Shown here piece after piece: positions 41,520-49,598 of a stretch of 64,000 nt of DNA. Origin of the DNA: an uncultured bacterium. GTDB taxonomy: Bacteria; Actinomycetota; Coriobacteriia; Coriobacteriales; Coriobacteriaceae. Location: the NCBI GenBank assembly GCA_905214425.1, contig CAJMLY010000009.1, forward strand, positions 1 through 64,000, read 5' to 3'. A program made the position numbers and the translations under genes. Every line of letters begins with the position of its first letter. Position 1 is the first letter of the stretch. The notes under the pieces are model-generated. The model did not search any database, was not told where the DNA came from, and saw only the letters and a program-made list of their open reading frames with translations.

Positions 41520-43082
41520 ATGCACCATTCGGATTCCGCGACCGTGACCACGGTCGATACGCTTGCCAAGCTTCTCGATGTGTGCGGCGAGCTGCGCGCA
41601 TCGGAGCAGGTTGACGAGCGTGCCGTGACCGGCTGCTCGTTTGATTCGCGCGCGGTCTCGGCAGGTGACGTGTTCTTCTGCAAAGGTGCTGCCTTTAAGC
41701 CCGCGTTTTTGCGCATGGCGCTCGATGCGGGCGCCGTCGCATTTGTGTGCGAGGAGTCGCTGGTCGAGTCTCTGGAGCCGCTGGCGCAGGAGAGCGGTGC
41801 TGCGATGCTGGTCGTGGACAGCGTTCGCACGGCCATGGCCTTGTTGCCGCCGGAGGTCTACGACCGTCCCGACCACGACGTCAAGATCGTGGGCATCACC
41901 GGCACCAAGGGAAAGACCACGGCCGCTTTTATGCTCCAGTCCATCATCAAGGCGGCGGGCGAGTCCTGCGGCATGATCGGCTCGGTGAGTACCGACGATG
42001 GCATCGAGTGCTACGAGAGCACCAACACCACGCCCGAGGCCCCCGAGGTCTGGCGCCATATCGCCAACTGCCGCACGTCCGGTCGCCAGTCCATGGTCAT
42101 GGAGGTTTCGAGCCAGGCGCTCAAGTACCAACGCGTCGAGAATCTGCCGTTTGACGTGGCGTGCTTCCTCAACATCGGCCGCGACCACATCTCGCCGATC
42201 GAACACCCCACGTTTGAGGATTATTTTGAGAGCAAACTCAGGATCTTTGACCAGGCAAAGACCGCCGTGGTGAATCTGGGCACCGAAGAGGTCGACCGTG
42301 TGCTGGAGGCAGCGTCGACGGCCGAGCGCTTGGTGACCGTTGGCGTCGAGCATCCCGAGGCAAGCCTGTGGGCGAGCGATGTACGCATGGTCGGCTTTAG
42401 CATCGAGTTCAACTTGCATGGCCTGTGTGCCGACGAGTCCGAGGCGGGGGAGAAGATCCTGCTGGGTATCGCGGGAGACTTTAACGTGGAGAACGCGCTG
42501 GTCGCTATCGCCGCTGCGCGCGAGATCGGCATCGGTATCGATGCCATCAAGAAGGGCCTCTCCAAACTGCGTGTGCCGGGCCGTATGGAGGTCGTGGAGT
42601 CGAAGGACGGCCGCGTGATCTGCGTCGTTGACTATGCGCATAACCAGCTTTCGTTCCGTTCGCTTTTCTCGTCGGTCAAGCGCGCGTTTCCCGCTAGTCC
42701 AGTCATTGCGGTGTTTGGCGCTGCCGGCGGCAAGGCGCAGGAGCGCCGCGAGCAGCTTCCGCGCGAGGCCGCACCATATTCCGACCTGATGATCTTTGCC
42801 AACGAGGATCCAGCTCACGAGGACCCGATGAAGGTCTGTCGCGAGCTTGCCGAACATGTTCCCGACGATACGCCGAACAAGATCATCCTCGATCGCGAAG
42901 CCGCTGTGCATGCGGCGTTCAAGGCGGCGCGCGAGGAGTACGTCAACCCCGATGCCCCCACCATTGTCTTGCTGCTGGCAAAGGGTGACGAGGAGCTCAT
43001 GCACGTGGGCGACGAGTTCGTGTCCATCGAGAGCGACCTTTCGTTGGCCAATCGCCTGATCGATGTTACCCAGTTTGACTAA
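41520..43082 (+). CDS. murE: UDP-MurNAc-tripeptide synthetase, lysine-type MurE
   Basis: Mur ligase (520 residues) that adds the third amino acid to UDP-MurNAc-Ala-Glu in peptidoglycan synthesis. The P-loop is GITGTKGKTTAAF (about residue 125), GTKGKTT being the form seen in lysine-type enzymes. The carbamylated lysine lies in DYFESKLRIF. MEVSSQALKYQRVENLPFD and FLNIGRDHISPIEHPTFEDY are characteristic. At the specificity loop, where meso-diaminopimelate enzymes have DNPR, this protein has NEDPAHEDP (about 428-436), with no arginine. The third residue is therefore predicted to be L-lysine or ornithine. The start is ATG 41520 behind GAAAGG. murI lies two genes on. Confidence 0.9.
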   Translation: MHHSDSATVTTVDTLAKLLDVCGELRASEQVDERAVTGCSFDSRAVSAGDVFFCKGAAFKPAFLRMALDAGAVAFVCEESLVESLEPLAQESGAAMLVVDSVRTAMALLPPEVYDRPDHDVKIVGITGTKGKTTAAFMLQSIIKAAGESCGMIGSVSTDDGIECYESTNTTPEAPEVWRHIANCRTSGRQSMVMEVSSQALKYQRVENLPFDVACFLNIGRDHISPIEHPTFEDYFESKLRIFDQAKTAVVNLGTEEVDRVLEAASTAERLVTVGVEHPEASLWASDVRMVGFSIEFNLHGLCADESEAGEKILLGIAGDFNVENALVAIAAAREIGIGIDAIKKGLSKLRVPGRMEVVESKDGRVICVVDYAHNQLSFRSLFSSVKRAFPASPVIAVFGAAGGKAQERREQLPREAAPYSDLMIFANEDPAHEDPMKVCRELAEHVPDDTPNKIILDREAAVHAAFKAAREEYVNPDAPTIVLLLAKGDEELMHVGDEFVSIESDLSLANRLIDVTQFD

Positions 43083-43189
43083 TGAACCATGATGGCGGCG
43101 GCGCCCTGAGTGCGTTGTCGCCATAAGCGTGTTCCCTCAATCAAAACATGCCGTCCAAGTCCAAACCCTTCTACGTAAACGGAGTAACC

Positions 43190-44101
43190 ATGTCCCACAA
43201 CACCCTGCCGACCGTTGCCGAGCTTTCGGGCGAGATGCGCGAGCGCTTGGCTAAGGTCAAGTACGTCTTTACCGACCTGGATGCCACGATGCTCGCGCCC
43301 GGCTCGTGTGTGCTGCGCGACAACGACGGCAACCCCTCGACCAAACTCGTCGAGGCCGTCGTGGCGCTCGCTCGCGCTGGTATTCAGGTGGTTCCCACCT
43401 CGGGCCGCAACCGTACCATGATCCACGAGGACGCGCGCGTGCTCGGCCTCAACTCCTACATTGGTGAGATGGGCGGCCTGGTTATGTACGACCTCAAGGC
43501 CAACGATTGGGAGTATCTGACCGGCGACATGCCTTACGACCCCGTCTGCGGCCTTACTCCGCACCAGGTGATCGAGCAGACCGGCGTGTGCGAGAAGATC
43601 CTCGCCCGCTGGCCGCACAAGATCGAGTATCACAACGACATGTCGACCGGCTACAAGTACCGCGAGGTCACCGTCGGCATGCGCGGCGATGTGCCCGACA
43701 ATGAGGTCCAGGCCATCCTGGACGAGGCCGGCTGCGGCCTGGTGTGGGCCTGTAACGGTCACCTGACGCATCTGTCCAAGCCGACGACGCTCGAGCTCGA
43801 TCGCGTCGAGGATGGTCGCGCATTCAACATCAACCCCGCGGGCCTCAACAAAGGCGTCGCCATTGCGCGCTTCTGCGAGCACCTGGGGATCGAGCGCGAG
43901 GAGACGCTCGCGCTCGGCGACTCCGAGTCCGACTTCTACATGGCCGATCACGTGGGCACGTTCTGCCTGGTCGAGAATGGCCTGACGAGCGCCGGCGCGC
44001 CCGAGTTCCTGGCTGCTTGCGAGAACGCTTTCGTTACGCGTGGCAAAATTGTCGACGGTTGGGCGGCGACGGCAGAGCTGCTGGTCGCGGCGCGTTCGTA
44101 G
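43190..44101 (+). CDS. HAD-family hydrolase (Cof/IIB type)
   Basis: A 303-residue haloacid-dehalogenase-fold phosphatase. Motif I is FTDLDATMLAPGS (two catalytic aspartates), motif II is in VVPTSGRNRTM, motif III lies around LNKGVAIARF, and motif IV is ALGDSESDFYMAD. The large cap inserted between motifs II and III is of the Cof/IIB kind, usually acting on sugar phosphates or similar. The start is ATG 43190, with CGGAG upstream. A longer frame from 43148 has no ribosome site. It sits between murE and murI, so a role in cell-wall precursor recycling is conceivable but not shown. Confidence 0.82.
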   Translation: MSHNTLPTVAELSGEMRERLAKVKYVFTDLDATMLAPGSCVLRDNDGNPSTKLVEAVVALARAGIQVVPTSGRNRTMIHEDARVLGLNSYIGEMGGLVMYDLKANDWEYLTGDMPYDPVCGLTPHQVIEQTGVCEKILARWPHKIEYHNDMSTGYKYREVTVGMRGDVPDNEVQAILDEAGCGLVWACNGHLTHLSKPTTLELDRVEDGRAFNINPAGLNKGVAIARFCEHLGIEREETLALGDSESDFYMADHVGTFCLVENGLTSAGAPEFLAACENAFVTRGKIVDGWAATAELLVAARS

Positions 44102-44152
44102 CGCGCCGCCGCCGCACTTGGACATGTCTTTTCGAGAGAGACTGGTGAGGTA

Positions 44153-45037
44153 ATGTCCGATATCGAGAATCCGGCAGGCGACACGCGCCCGATTGGCGTG
44201 TTCGATTCTGGTTTGGGCGGTCTGACGGTTGCGCGCGCCATCGCGACGGCGCTGCCGCACGAGTCCGTCTACTACTTCGGTGACACCAAACGCTGCCCCT
44301 ACGGCACGCGCACCGAGGATGAGGTGCGCTCGTTTGCGTTGCAGGCGGGTCGTTGGCTTTCGAAGCACGACGTCAAGATTATGGTCATTGCCTGCAACAC
44401 GGCGACCGCTGCGGCCTTGCGTCTGGCCCAGCAGGTGCTCGACGTTCCCGTGATCGGTGTGATCGCGCCGGGCGCACGCGCGGCAATCAACAGCACCCGC
44501 ACGCGCCGGGTGGGCGTGCTCGCCACCAACCTCACCATTCGCTCGGGCGCCTACACGCGCGCCATTCAGGATCTAGATGCCGGCGTCGATGTATATGGCT
44601 GTCCTGCCTCGAGCTTTGTCGAGGTTGTCGAACACGAGCTCGCCTCGGGTGCGCATCTGCAGGAACAGTGGCTTGAGAACGAGGACATCTTCGATACGCC
44701 TGCCGTGCGTGCGCTGGTGGGTGCCACGGTTGAGCCGCTGCGCGACCACGGTATCGATACCGTGGTGCTCGGCTGTACGCATTTTCCGCTGTTGGTGGGA
44801 CCTATCCGCCATGCGCTGGGGCCTGGGGTGCGCGTCGTGAGTTCCGCCGAGGAGACCACGCGCGAGCTGACCGATATCCTCACGCGCCGCGAGCAGCTGG
44901 CGGGCGACGCCGCCGAGCCGCAGCATCGTTTTGCCACGACGGCCGATAACATTGCCGAGTTTGCGGTGGCGGGCAGCTTTATCTTTGGTCAGCCGCTCAA
45001 GAGCATCGAACATATCGATATCGATGAGCTGAAATAG
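44153..45037 (+). CDS. murI: Glutamate racemase
   Basis: Provides D-glutamate for peptidoglycan (294 residues). The two catalytic cysteines lie in MVIACNTATAAAL and VVLGCTHFPLL. The opening PIGVFDSGLGGLTVARAI and YFGDTKRCPYGTRT complete the signature. GAGGTA before ATG 44153 serves as ribosome site. With murE close upstream it forms a cell-wall block. A C-terminal extension of about 25 residues (FAVAGSFIFGQPLKSIEHID) is slightly longer than in many homologues. Rph and RdgB follow in the order often seen in Gram-positive bacteria. Confidence 0.95.
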   Translation: MSDIENPAGDTRPIGVFDSGLGGLTVARAIATALPHESVYYFGDTKRCPYGTRTEDEVRSFALQAGRWLSKHDVKIMVIACNTATAAALRLAQQVLDVPVIGVIAPGARAAINSTRTRRVGVLATNLTIRSGAYTRAIQDLDAGVDVYGCPASSFVEVVEHELASGAHLQEQWLENEDIFDTPAVRALVGATVEPLRDHGIDTVVLGCTHFPLLVGPIRHALGPGVRVVSSAEETTRELTDILTRREQLAGDAAEPQHRFATTADNIAEFAVAGSFIFGQPLKSIEHIDIDELK

Positions 45038-45091
45038 ATGTAAGGCAGCCGCCAAAGCCTTCGCCACATCTTTTGCCGAAAGGATATTTCT

Positions 45092-45817
45092 ATGGAGTAC
45101 ATGCAGGTCAACCGCGCCAACGGCCGCGCCGCCAACGAGTTGCGCCCCGTTAAGCTCACCCGTGGCGTCATGAAGCACGCCCACGGCTCGTGTTTGGCCG
45201 AGTTCGGCGACACGCGCGTGCTGTGCGCCGCCACTATCGAGGAGGGCGTGCCGGGCTGGCGAAAGGGGGCTAAGGCCGGCTGGGTGACCGCGGAATACGC
45301 CATGCTGCCGACGTCGACCGGCAAGCGCTGCAAGCGCGAGCACGCCAACCGCAAGGGCCGCTCTATGGAGATCGAGCGCCTCATTGGCCGCAGCCTGCGT
45401 ACTGTCGTCAACATGAAGGCGCTCGGCGAGTACACCGTCACCGTCGACTGCGATGTGATTCAGGCCGATGGCGGCACGCGTACAGCGAGCATCACCGGCG
45501 CCTGGGTGGCGCTGCGCGACGCCCTCGCCATGTGGGTCGAGGCGGGCAAGATCGAGCGCATCCCGCTTATCGGCCAGGTGGCTGCCATCTCCATGGGCGT
45601 TGTCGACGGCAATACGCTGCTTGACCTCGATTATTCCGAGGACAGCCATGCCGAGGTCGACATGAACCTCGTCGCCACCGACACCGGCGAGATGATCGAG
45701 CTCCAGGGCACCGGCGAGCAGGCGCCCTTTGACCGCAAACGCCTCAACGCCCTGCTCGACCTGGGCGACAAGGGTATCGCCGAGCTCATCGAGCTTCAGC
45801 GCCAAGCCATCGTCTAA
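45092..45817 (+). CDS. rph: Ribonuclease PH
   Basis: A phosphorolytic 3'-5' exonuclease (241 residues) that trims tRNA 3' ends and degrades RNA. The conserved opening is LRPVKLTRGVMKHAHGSCL, with VLCAATIEEGVPGW and EYAMLPTSTGKRCKRE at the active-site ring. The phosphate-binding segment GGTRTASITGAWVAL and the ending DLDYSEDSHAEVDMN are intact. AAAGGATA lies before ATG 45092. It ends directly on a GGGACAGG-loop hairpin, and rdgB follows. The pairing rph-rdgB is common in Firmicutes and actinobacteria. Confidence 0.96.
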   Translation: MEYMQVNRANGRAANELRPVKLTRGVMKHAHGSCLAEFGDTRVLCAATIEEGVPGWRKGAKAGWVTAEYAMLPTSTGKRCKREHANRKGRSMEIERLIGRSLRTVVNMKALGEYTVTVDCDVIQADGGTRTASITGAWVALRDALAMWVEAGKIERIPLIGQVAAISMGVVDGNTLLDLDYSEDSHAEVDMNLVATDTGEMIELQGTGEQAPFDRKRLNALLDLGDKGIAELIELQRQAIV

Positions 45818-45862
45818 CCTGCCAAAAGGGACAGGTTTATTTTGGTAGGTTTTATCTGCTGA
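45818..45862. repeat. GGGACAGG-loop hairpin after rph
   Basis: CCTGCCAAAA (45818-45827) pairs with TTTTGGTAGG (45840-45849) through one G-T pair around GGGACAGGTT. The tail TTTTATCTGC matches the copy at 19610. It begins on the base after the stop codon. Confidence 0.78.
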
Positions 45863-45957
45863 AATGCTGCGTTGAAAGGTCCGATCGCCTGAGAGGGGAG
45901 AGGTCAAGTGCCCAAACGCCCCTCACGCGGCTTGCTATAGAGACAAGGGGGCCAGTC

Positions 45958-46599
45958 ATGGCACTTGAGAAGATCGACATCGACACCCTCGACCCGGCGG
46001 CGACCATCGTCGTGGCAACGGGCAACGCCCATAAGCTCACCGAGATCGAGGTCATTTTGGGCAAGGTTATGCCCGAGGTGCGCTTTGTGGCGCTCGGCCA
46101 GCTGGGTGATTTTGAGGATCCCGAGGAAAACGGCACGACGTTTTTGGAGAACGCCATCATCAAGGCCCAAGCCGCGGTTGAGGAGACGGGCCTTATGGCC
46201 ATCGCCGACGATTCGGGCCTGGTCGTCGACGCGCTGGACGGTGAGCCCGGTGTATATAGCGCGCGCTATGCGGGCGTTCACGGCGACGATGCCGCCAACA
46301 ATGCCAAGCTCCTCGTTAACCTGGAAGGCGTGACGGACGATGAGCGCACCGCGCGCTTTATGAGCGTCGTTGCGCTCATCGACACGGACGGTTTGGTCAC
46401 CTATGGCGAGGGCGCCTGCGAGGGCGTTATCGCGCACGAGGGCCGCGGCGATCACGGCTTTGGCTACGACCCGCTGTTCCTGCCAGTCGACACGCCGGGC
46501 AAGACCATGGCCGAACTGACAGCTGACGAGAAGAACGCCATCAGCCATCGTTTCCACGCGCTCGAGCATCTGTCCGCCAAGCTGACGGGCGAGGAGTAG
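45958..46599 (+). CDS. rdgB: XTP/dITP (non-canonical purine NTP) pyrophosphatase
   Basis: A 213-residue house-cleaning enzyme of the Ham1/RdgB family that hydrolyses ITP, dITP and XTP to keep deaminated bases out of nucleic acids. The opening IVVATGNAHKLTEIEVIL, then FLENAIIKAQAA, IADDSGLVVDALDGEPGVYS and HGFGYDPLFLPVDTPGKTMAEL, are all conserved. AAGGGGG lies upstream of ATG 45958. Three bases separate it from dtd, so the two are translated from one message. Both are proofreading enzymes, a sensible pairing. Confidence 0.96.
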   Translation: MALEKIDIDTLDPAATIVVATGNAHKLTEIEVILGKVMPEVRFVALGQLGDFEDPEENGTTFLENAIIKAQAAVEETGLMAIADDSGLVVDALDGEPGVYSARYAGVHGDDAANNAKLLVNLEGVTDDERTARFMSVVALIDTDGLVTYGEGACEGVIAHEGRGDHGFGYDPLFLPVDTPGKTMAELTADEKNAISHRFHALEHLSAKLTGEE

Positions 46600-46602
46600 G
46601 CC

Positions 46603-47049
46603 ATGCGTGCGGTGGTGCAGCGCGTGCTCAACGCCGGCGTGACGGTCGACGGCGAGTGCGTGGGTTGCATTGGACGCGGCTACCTGGTGCTGCTTGGTGT
46701 GGGTCACGGGGACTCGCGTGCCGAGGCCGACAAGCTGTGGGGCAAGCTCCGCGGCCTGCGCATCAACGAGGATGAGAACGGCAAGACCAATCTGGCGCTT
46801 GCCGATGTCGACGGCGAGGTGCTCGTGGTGTCGCAGTTCACGCTGTTCGCTGACTGCCGCCACGGTCGCCGTCCGTCGTTTACCGATGCCGGCGCACCCG
46901 ATGTTGCCAACGAGCTCTACGAGTACTTCCTGACGCTCGTTCGTCAAGATGTCGAACACGTGGCGCACGGCATCTTTGGCGCCGATATGAAAGTCGATCT
47001 TGTCAACGACGGTCCGTTCACCATCGTCCTCGATACCGACAATCTTTAG
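46603..47049 (+). CDS. dtd: D-aminoacyl-tRNA deacylase
   Basis: A 148-residue enzyme that removes wrongly attached D-amino acids (and glycine from tRNA-Ala) from tRNA. MRAVVQRVLNAGVTVDGE is the family opening. LVVSQFTLFADCRHGRRPSF is the active-site motif (SQFTL), and VDLVNDGPFTIVLDT contains the cross-subunit NxGP-like motif, here NDGP. The start is three bases after the rdgB stop. A 12-bp hairpin with TACC loop starts at its stop codon. Confidence 0.95.
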   Translation: MRAVVQRVLNAGVTVDGECVGCIGRGYLVLLGVGHGDSRAEADKLWGKLRGLRINEDENGKTNLALADVDGEVLVVSQFTLFADCRHGRRPSFTDAGAPDVANELYEYFLTLVRQDVEHVAHGIFGADMKVDLVNDGPFTIVLDTDNL

Positions 47050-47077
47050 GTTACGCGGTTTTACCAAACCGCGTAAC
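47050..47077 (+). terminator. Hairpin at the end of dtd
   Basis: GTTACGCGGTTT (47050-47061) pairs perfectly with AAACCGCGTAAC (47066-47077). It begins at the base after the stop. The same design recurs after lysS (51567). There is no T-run, so its role could be termination or mRNA end protection. Confidence 0.65.
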
Positions 47078-47232
47078 AACTGGTCATGCGAGGTTGTCGT
47101 CTGGTACGTATTTGGGACGGGGCTTATTTAGCTACTTGCGTATGGCGGCAGCAGGGTGCTATAGTATTAGAGTTTTGTCTATCTTAGGGGTATTATCCCC
47201 TTTTTGAATTGCACCTTCTGGAGGCCCTGTTC

Positions 47233-47529
47233 ATGGAAGAGATGGAAGTCAATCACGTCGACGACATCCACGAGAAGCTGACCGATATGGTGGGCGATCG
47301 CGTCAAGGTTAAGGCCAACATGGGCCGTACCCGCGTCGTCGAGCGCATGGGCACCATCAAGAGCGTCCACCCGGCCGTCTTCATTGTCGAGGTTGACGAG
47401 CGTCGCGGCCGCAAGTCGCGTCAGTCCTACCAGTACATCGATGTCCTCACCGGCCAGGTCGAGCTGTTCGACCCCGAGAGCGGCGAGCATATCTTTACCC
47501 CGCTCGGCAATCAGCTCGAGGAGCATTAA
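47233..47529 (+). CDS. veg: Veg-family protein
   Basis: A 98-residue protein matching the Veg/DUF1021 family: DRVKVKANMGRTRVVERMGTI, HPAVFIVEVDE, then YQYIDVLTGQVELFD. In Bacillus subtilis Veg is linked to biofilm gene control and lies just before ispE, exactly as here, where the gap is two bases. The start is ATG 47233 with TGGAGG upstream; an earlier TTG in frame lacks a site. It is about ten residues longer than Bacillus Veg at both ends. Conserved pairing with ispE across phyla suggests a linked role, but what it is remains unknown. Confidence 0.88.
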   Translation: MEEMEVNHVDDIHEKLTDMVGDRVKVKANMGRTRVVERMGTIKSVHPAVFIVEVDERRGRKSRQSYQYIDVLTGQVELFDPESGEHIFTPLGNQLEEH

Positions 47530-47531
47530 CG

Positions 47532-48428
47532 GTGACCGATTGGTCCCTGACTCTTTCCGCGCCGGCAAAGATTAACCTCTACCTGGGGGTTCATACCGAG
47601 CGCGATGACCGCGGCTACCACAGGGTCGATTCCCTGATGGCAACCGTCGGTCTTTCCGATACCGTGACGGTCACGCCGGCGCAGGCGCTGACCGTCCAGA
47701 CGGTTCCGGCATCAGATTTTCCCATGCAAAAGAATACGGCGTATCGGGCTGCGGTTGCTATGGCCGAGCATTATGGTCGCGAGGCAAACATCTGCGTGAC
47801 GATTGAGAAGCGCATTCCATTGTGCGCCGGCTTGGGCGGCCCCTCGACGGATGCGGCCGCGGTCATTGTCGCCTTGGCGGAGCTCTGGGGCATTGATCGC
47901 ACCGACCCCGCGCTCGATGACATTGCGCGGGGCATTGGTGCCGACGTCCCGTTCTTTTTGCACGCGAGCCCTGCGTTTTACGTAGGCGGGGGAGACGTGC
48001 TGGCAACTGAGTACTCCGTGCTGCCCGCGACGCCCGTCGTGCTGGTCAAGCCGCGCGAGGCAAGCGTTTCGACAATTGAAGCCTATCGACGTTTTGACGA
48101 GGCCCCGGTGCCTGCGGACAAGCCCGGCGCGATAGCTTCTGCCTTGCGTGCTGGTGATGCCGAGACGGCATATGCACTCATCCATAACAACCTTGGTGTC
48201 ATTTCCGCACAGATGGAGTCGCAGATTCAAACGGTCCTCGACTGGCTGCGTAAACAGGACGGAACCGTTGCTGTAGATGTGTGCGGATCGGGTGCCTGCT
48301 CGTTTGCCATTTGCGACACCGCTGCCACGGCCGAAAGGCTTGCCGATGCTGCCCAGCAAAATGGCTGGTGGGCCTGCGCGACTGAGCTTATTCCCAACAC
48401 GGTTCAAATCGACGCGCCAAAGAAATAA
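47532..48428 (+). CDS. ispE: 4-diphosphocytidyl-2-C-methyl-D-erythritol kinase
   Basis: GHMP kinase (298 residues) of the MEP isoprenoid pathway; it phosphorylates CDP-methylerythritol. SAPAKINLYLGVHTERDDRG is the conserved start. The ATP loop is CAGLGGPSTDAAAVIVAL, a GGPSTD variant of the usual GGGSSD. VPFFLHASPAFYVGGGD and the late CGSGACSFAI motif follow. The start is GTG 47532, two bases after the veg stop. The enzyme shows that this organism uses the MEP route. tRNA-Pro lies 50 bases downstream. Confidence 0.95.
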   Translation: MTDWSLTLSAPAKINLYLGVHTERDDRGYHRVDSLMATVGLSDTVTVTPAQALTVQTVPASDFPMQKNTAYRAAVAMAEHYGREANICVTIEKRIPLCAGLGGPSTDAAAVIVALAELWGIDRTDPALDDIARGIGADVPFFLHASPAFYVGGGDVLATEYSVLPATPVVLVKPREASVSTIEAYRRFDEAPVPADKPGAIASALRAGDAETAYALIHNNLGVISAQMESQIQTVLDWLRKQDGTVAVDVCGSGACSFAICDTAATAERLADAAQQNGWWACATELIPNTVQIDAPKK

Positions 48429-48477
48429 AAATTTCTCTAGCACGCGACGAAAATCTTTGTTACTATAGTCGAGCTAA

Positions 48478-48554
48478 CGGGTTGTGGCTCAGTTTGGTAG
48501 AGCACTGCGTTCGGGACGCAGGGGTCGCTGGTTCAAATCCAGTCAACCCGACCA
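48478..48554 (+). tRNA. tRNA-Pro (anticodon CGG)
   Basis: CGGGTTG (48478-48484) pairs with CAACCCG (48544-48550). The D arm is GCTCAGTTTGGTAGAGC, the anticodon stem-loop CTGCGTTCGGGACGCAG with CGG, and the T arm CTGGTTCAAATCCAG. ACCA (48551-48554) is encoded. TACTAT shortly upstream is a likely -10. A terminator follows. Confidence 0.96.
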
Positions 48555-48563
48555 GAGCATGAG

Positions 48564-48593
48564 AAGGGACCGCTTCTTGCGGTCCCTTTTTTT
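48564..48593 (+). terminator. Terminator of tRNA-Pro
   Basis: AAGGGACCGC (48564-48573) pairs with GCGGTCCCTT (48579-48588) and is followed by a run of seven Ts. Confidence 0.93.
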
Positions 48594-48666
48594 AGCTATT
48601 GTTGTGATACCGCGGCACCCGCGGTATACTCATTCGAGCTTGTCTCGCTGTATTGTGGAGGTCTAC

Positions 48667-48942
48667 ATGTTTGGACTGAGGGCTCCTGAGCTCATCATTA
48701 TTCTCGTCGTTGTCTTGATCATCTTCGGGCCTAAGAACCTGCCGAAGCTCGGCAAGTCTCTCGGCTCTACCGTCAAGAATATCCGCGAGGGTATGGAGGG
48801 CGACGATAAGGGCGAAACCAAGCAGGCCGAGGACGTTGTGGTCGAGGAGTCCAAGGAGGACAAGGAGATCGCAGAGCTCGAGGCCAAGCTCGCTGCTGCC
48901 AAGAAAAAGCAGGCAGAGGACAGCGACGCGGACGCAGAGTAG
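48667..48942 (+). CDS. tatA: Sec-independent protein translocase subunit TatA/E
   Basis: A 91-residue pore-forming component of the twin-arginine translocation system, which exports folded proteins. One helix (residues about 7-22, ELIIILVVVLIIFG) is followed by the amphipathic hallmark FGPKNLPKLGKSLG and a charged, helical, Glu/Lys-rich tail. GGAGG lies just before ATG 48667. tatC is not in the window. A terminator follows. Confidence 0.93.
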   Translation: MFGLRAPELIIILVVVLIIFGPKNLPKLGKSLGSTVKNIREGMEGDDKGETKQAEDVVVEESKEDKEIAELEAKLAAAKKKQAEDSDADAE

Positions 48943-48967
48943 TCCCATCCCTTTGGGGTGAGCACCT

Positions 48968-49000
48968 GACCGGCTTGCCCGCAGGCTAGCCGGTCTTTTT
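48968..49000 (+). terminator. Rho-independent terminator of tatA
   Basis: GACCGGCT (48968-48975) pairs with AGCCGGTC (48988-48995), followed by five Ts. Confidence 0.92.
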
Positions 49001-49048
49001 CGTTTTGTTGACAGTTGATCGTTACATCATAGTTGGGGAGATATCCGT

Positions 49049-49519
49049 ATGGACGCAAGCCAGATCGTACTGACCGCTGAGGGCCGCCAGAAGCTCGTCG
49101 AGGAGCTCGCTTGGCGTGAGGGCGATTACGCCAAGGAGATCGTCGAGGACATCAAGGAAGCCCGCGCGTTCGGCGACCTTTCGGAGAACTCCGAGTACGA
49201 TGCCGCCAAGGACAAGCAGGCCCAGAATGCTGCTCGCATTGCCGAGATTCAGGCCATCCTCGCCAACGCTCAGGTTGCTGCCACCACGGGCGATCTGACC
49301 GTCTCCATCGGTTCCACCGTTTCTCTGATCGATCCCAACGGTGAGGTCATGGAAGTCACGCTTGTCGGTACCACCGAGACCAACTCGCTCGAGCACAAGA
49401 TCTCTAACGAGTCTCCGGTCGGTCACGCCATCATCGGTCACGGCGAGGGCGACTCCGTTGAGGTCGTTACGCCTTCTGGCAAGACCCGCGTCTACACCAT
49501 CGCCAAGATCGCACGCTAG
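49049..49519 (+). CDS. greA: Transcription elongation factor GreA
   Basis: A 156-residue factor that rescues stalled RNA polymerase by stimulating RNA cleavage. The N-terminal coiled coil (LTAEGRQKLVEELAW ... KDKQAQNAARIAEIQAIL) carries the acidic tip LSENSEYDAAK. The C-terminal FKBP-like domain has ISNESPVGHAIIGHGEGD, close to the usual SPLGRAL motif. GGGGAGATA lies before ATG 49049. A terminator separates it from lysS, a common greA-lysS neighbour pair. Confidence 0.96.
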   Translation: MDASQIVLTAEGRQKLVEELAWREGDYAKEIVEDIKEARAFGDLSENSEYDAAKDKQAQNAARIAEIQAILANAQVAATTGDLTVSIGSTVSLIDPNGEVMEVTLVGTTETNSLEHKISNESPVGHAIIGHGEGDSVEVVTPSGKTRVYTIAKIAR

Positions 49520-49547
49520 ACCACGGTCCCGCGTAAAGGTATGTTTT

Positions 49548-49580
49548 CGCTCCCTGGGACCGAATCCTGGGGAGCGTTTT
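49548..49580 (+). terminator. Terminator of greA
   Basis: CGCTCCC (49548-49554) pairs with GGGAGCG (49570-49576) and is followed by TTTTAG. The end is 18 bases before the lysS start. Confidence 0.75.
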
Positions 49581-49598
49581 AGTTTGAGGAGCTAACTT

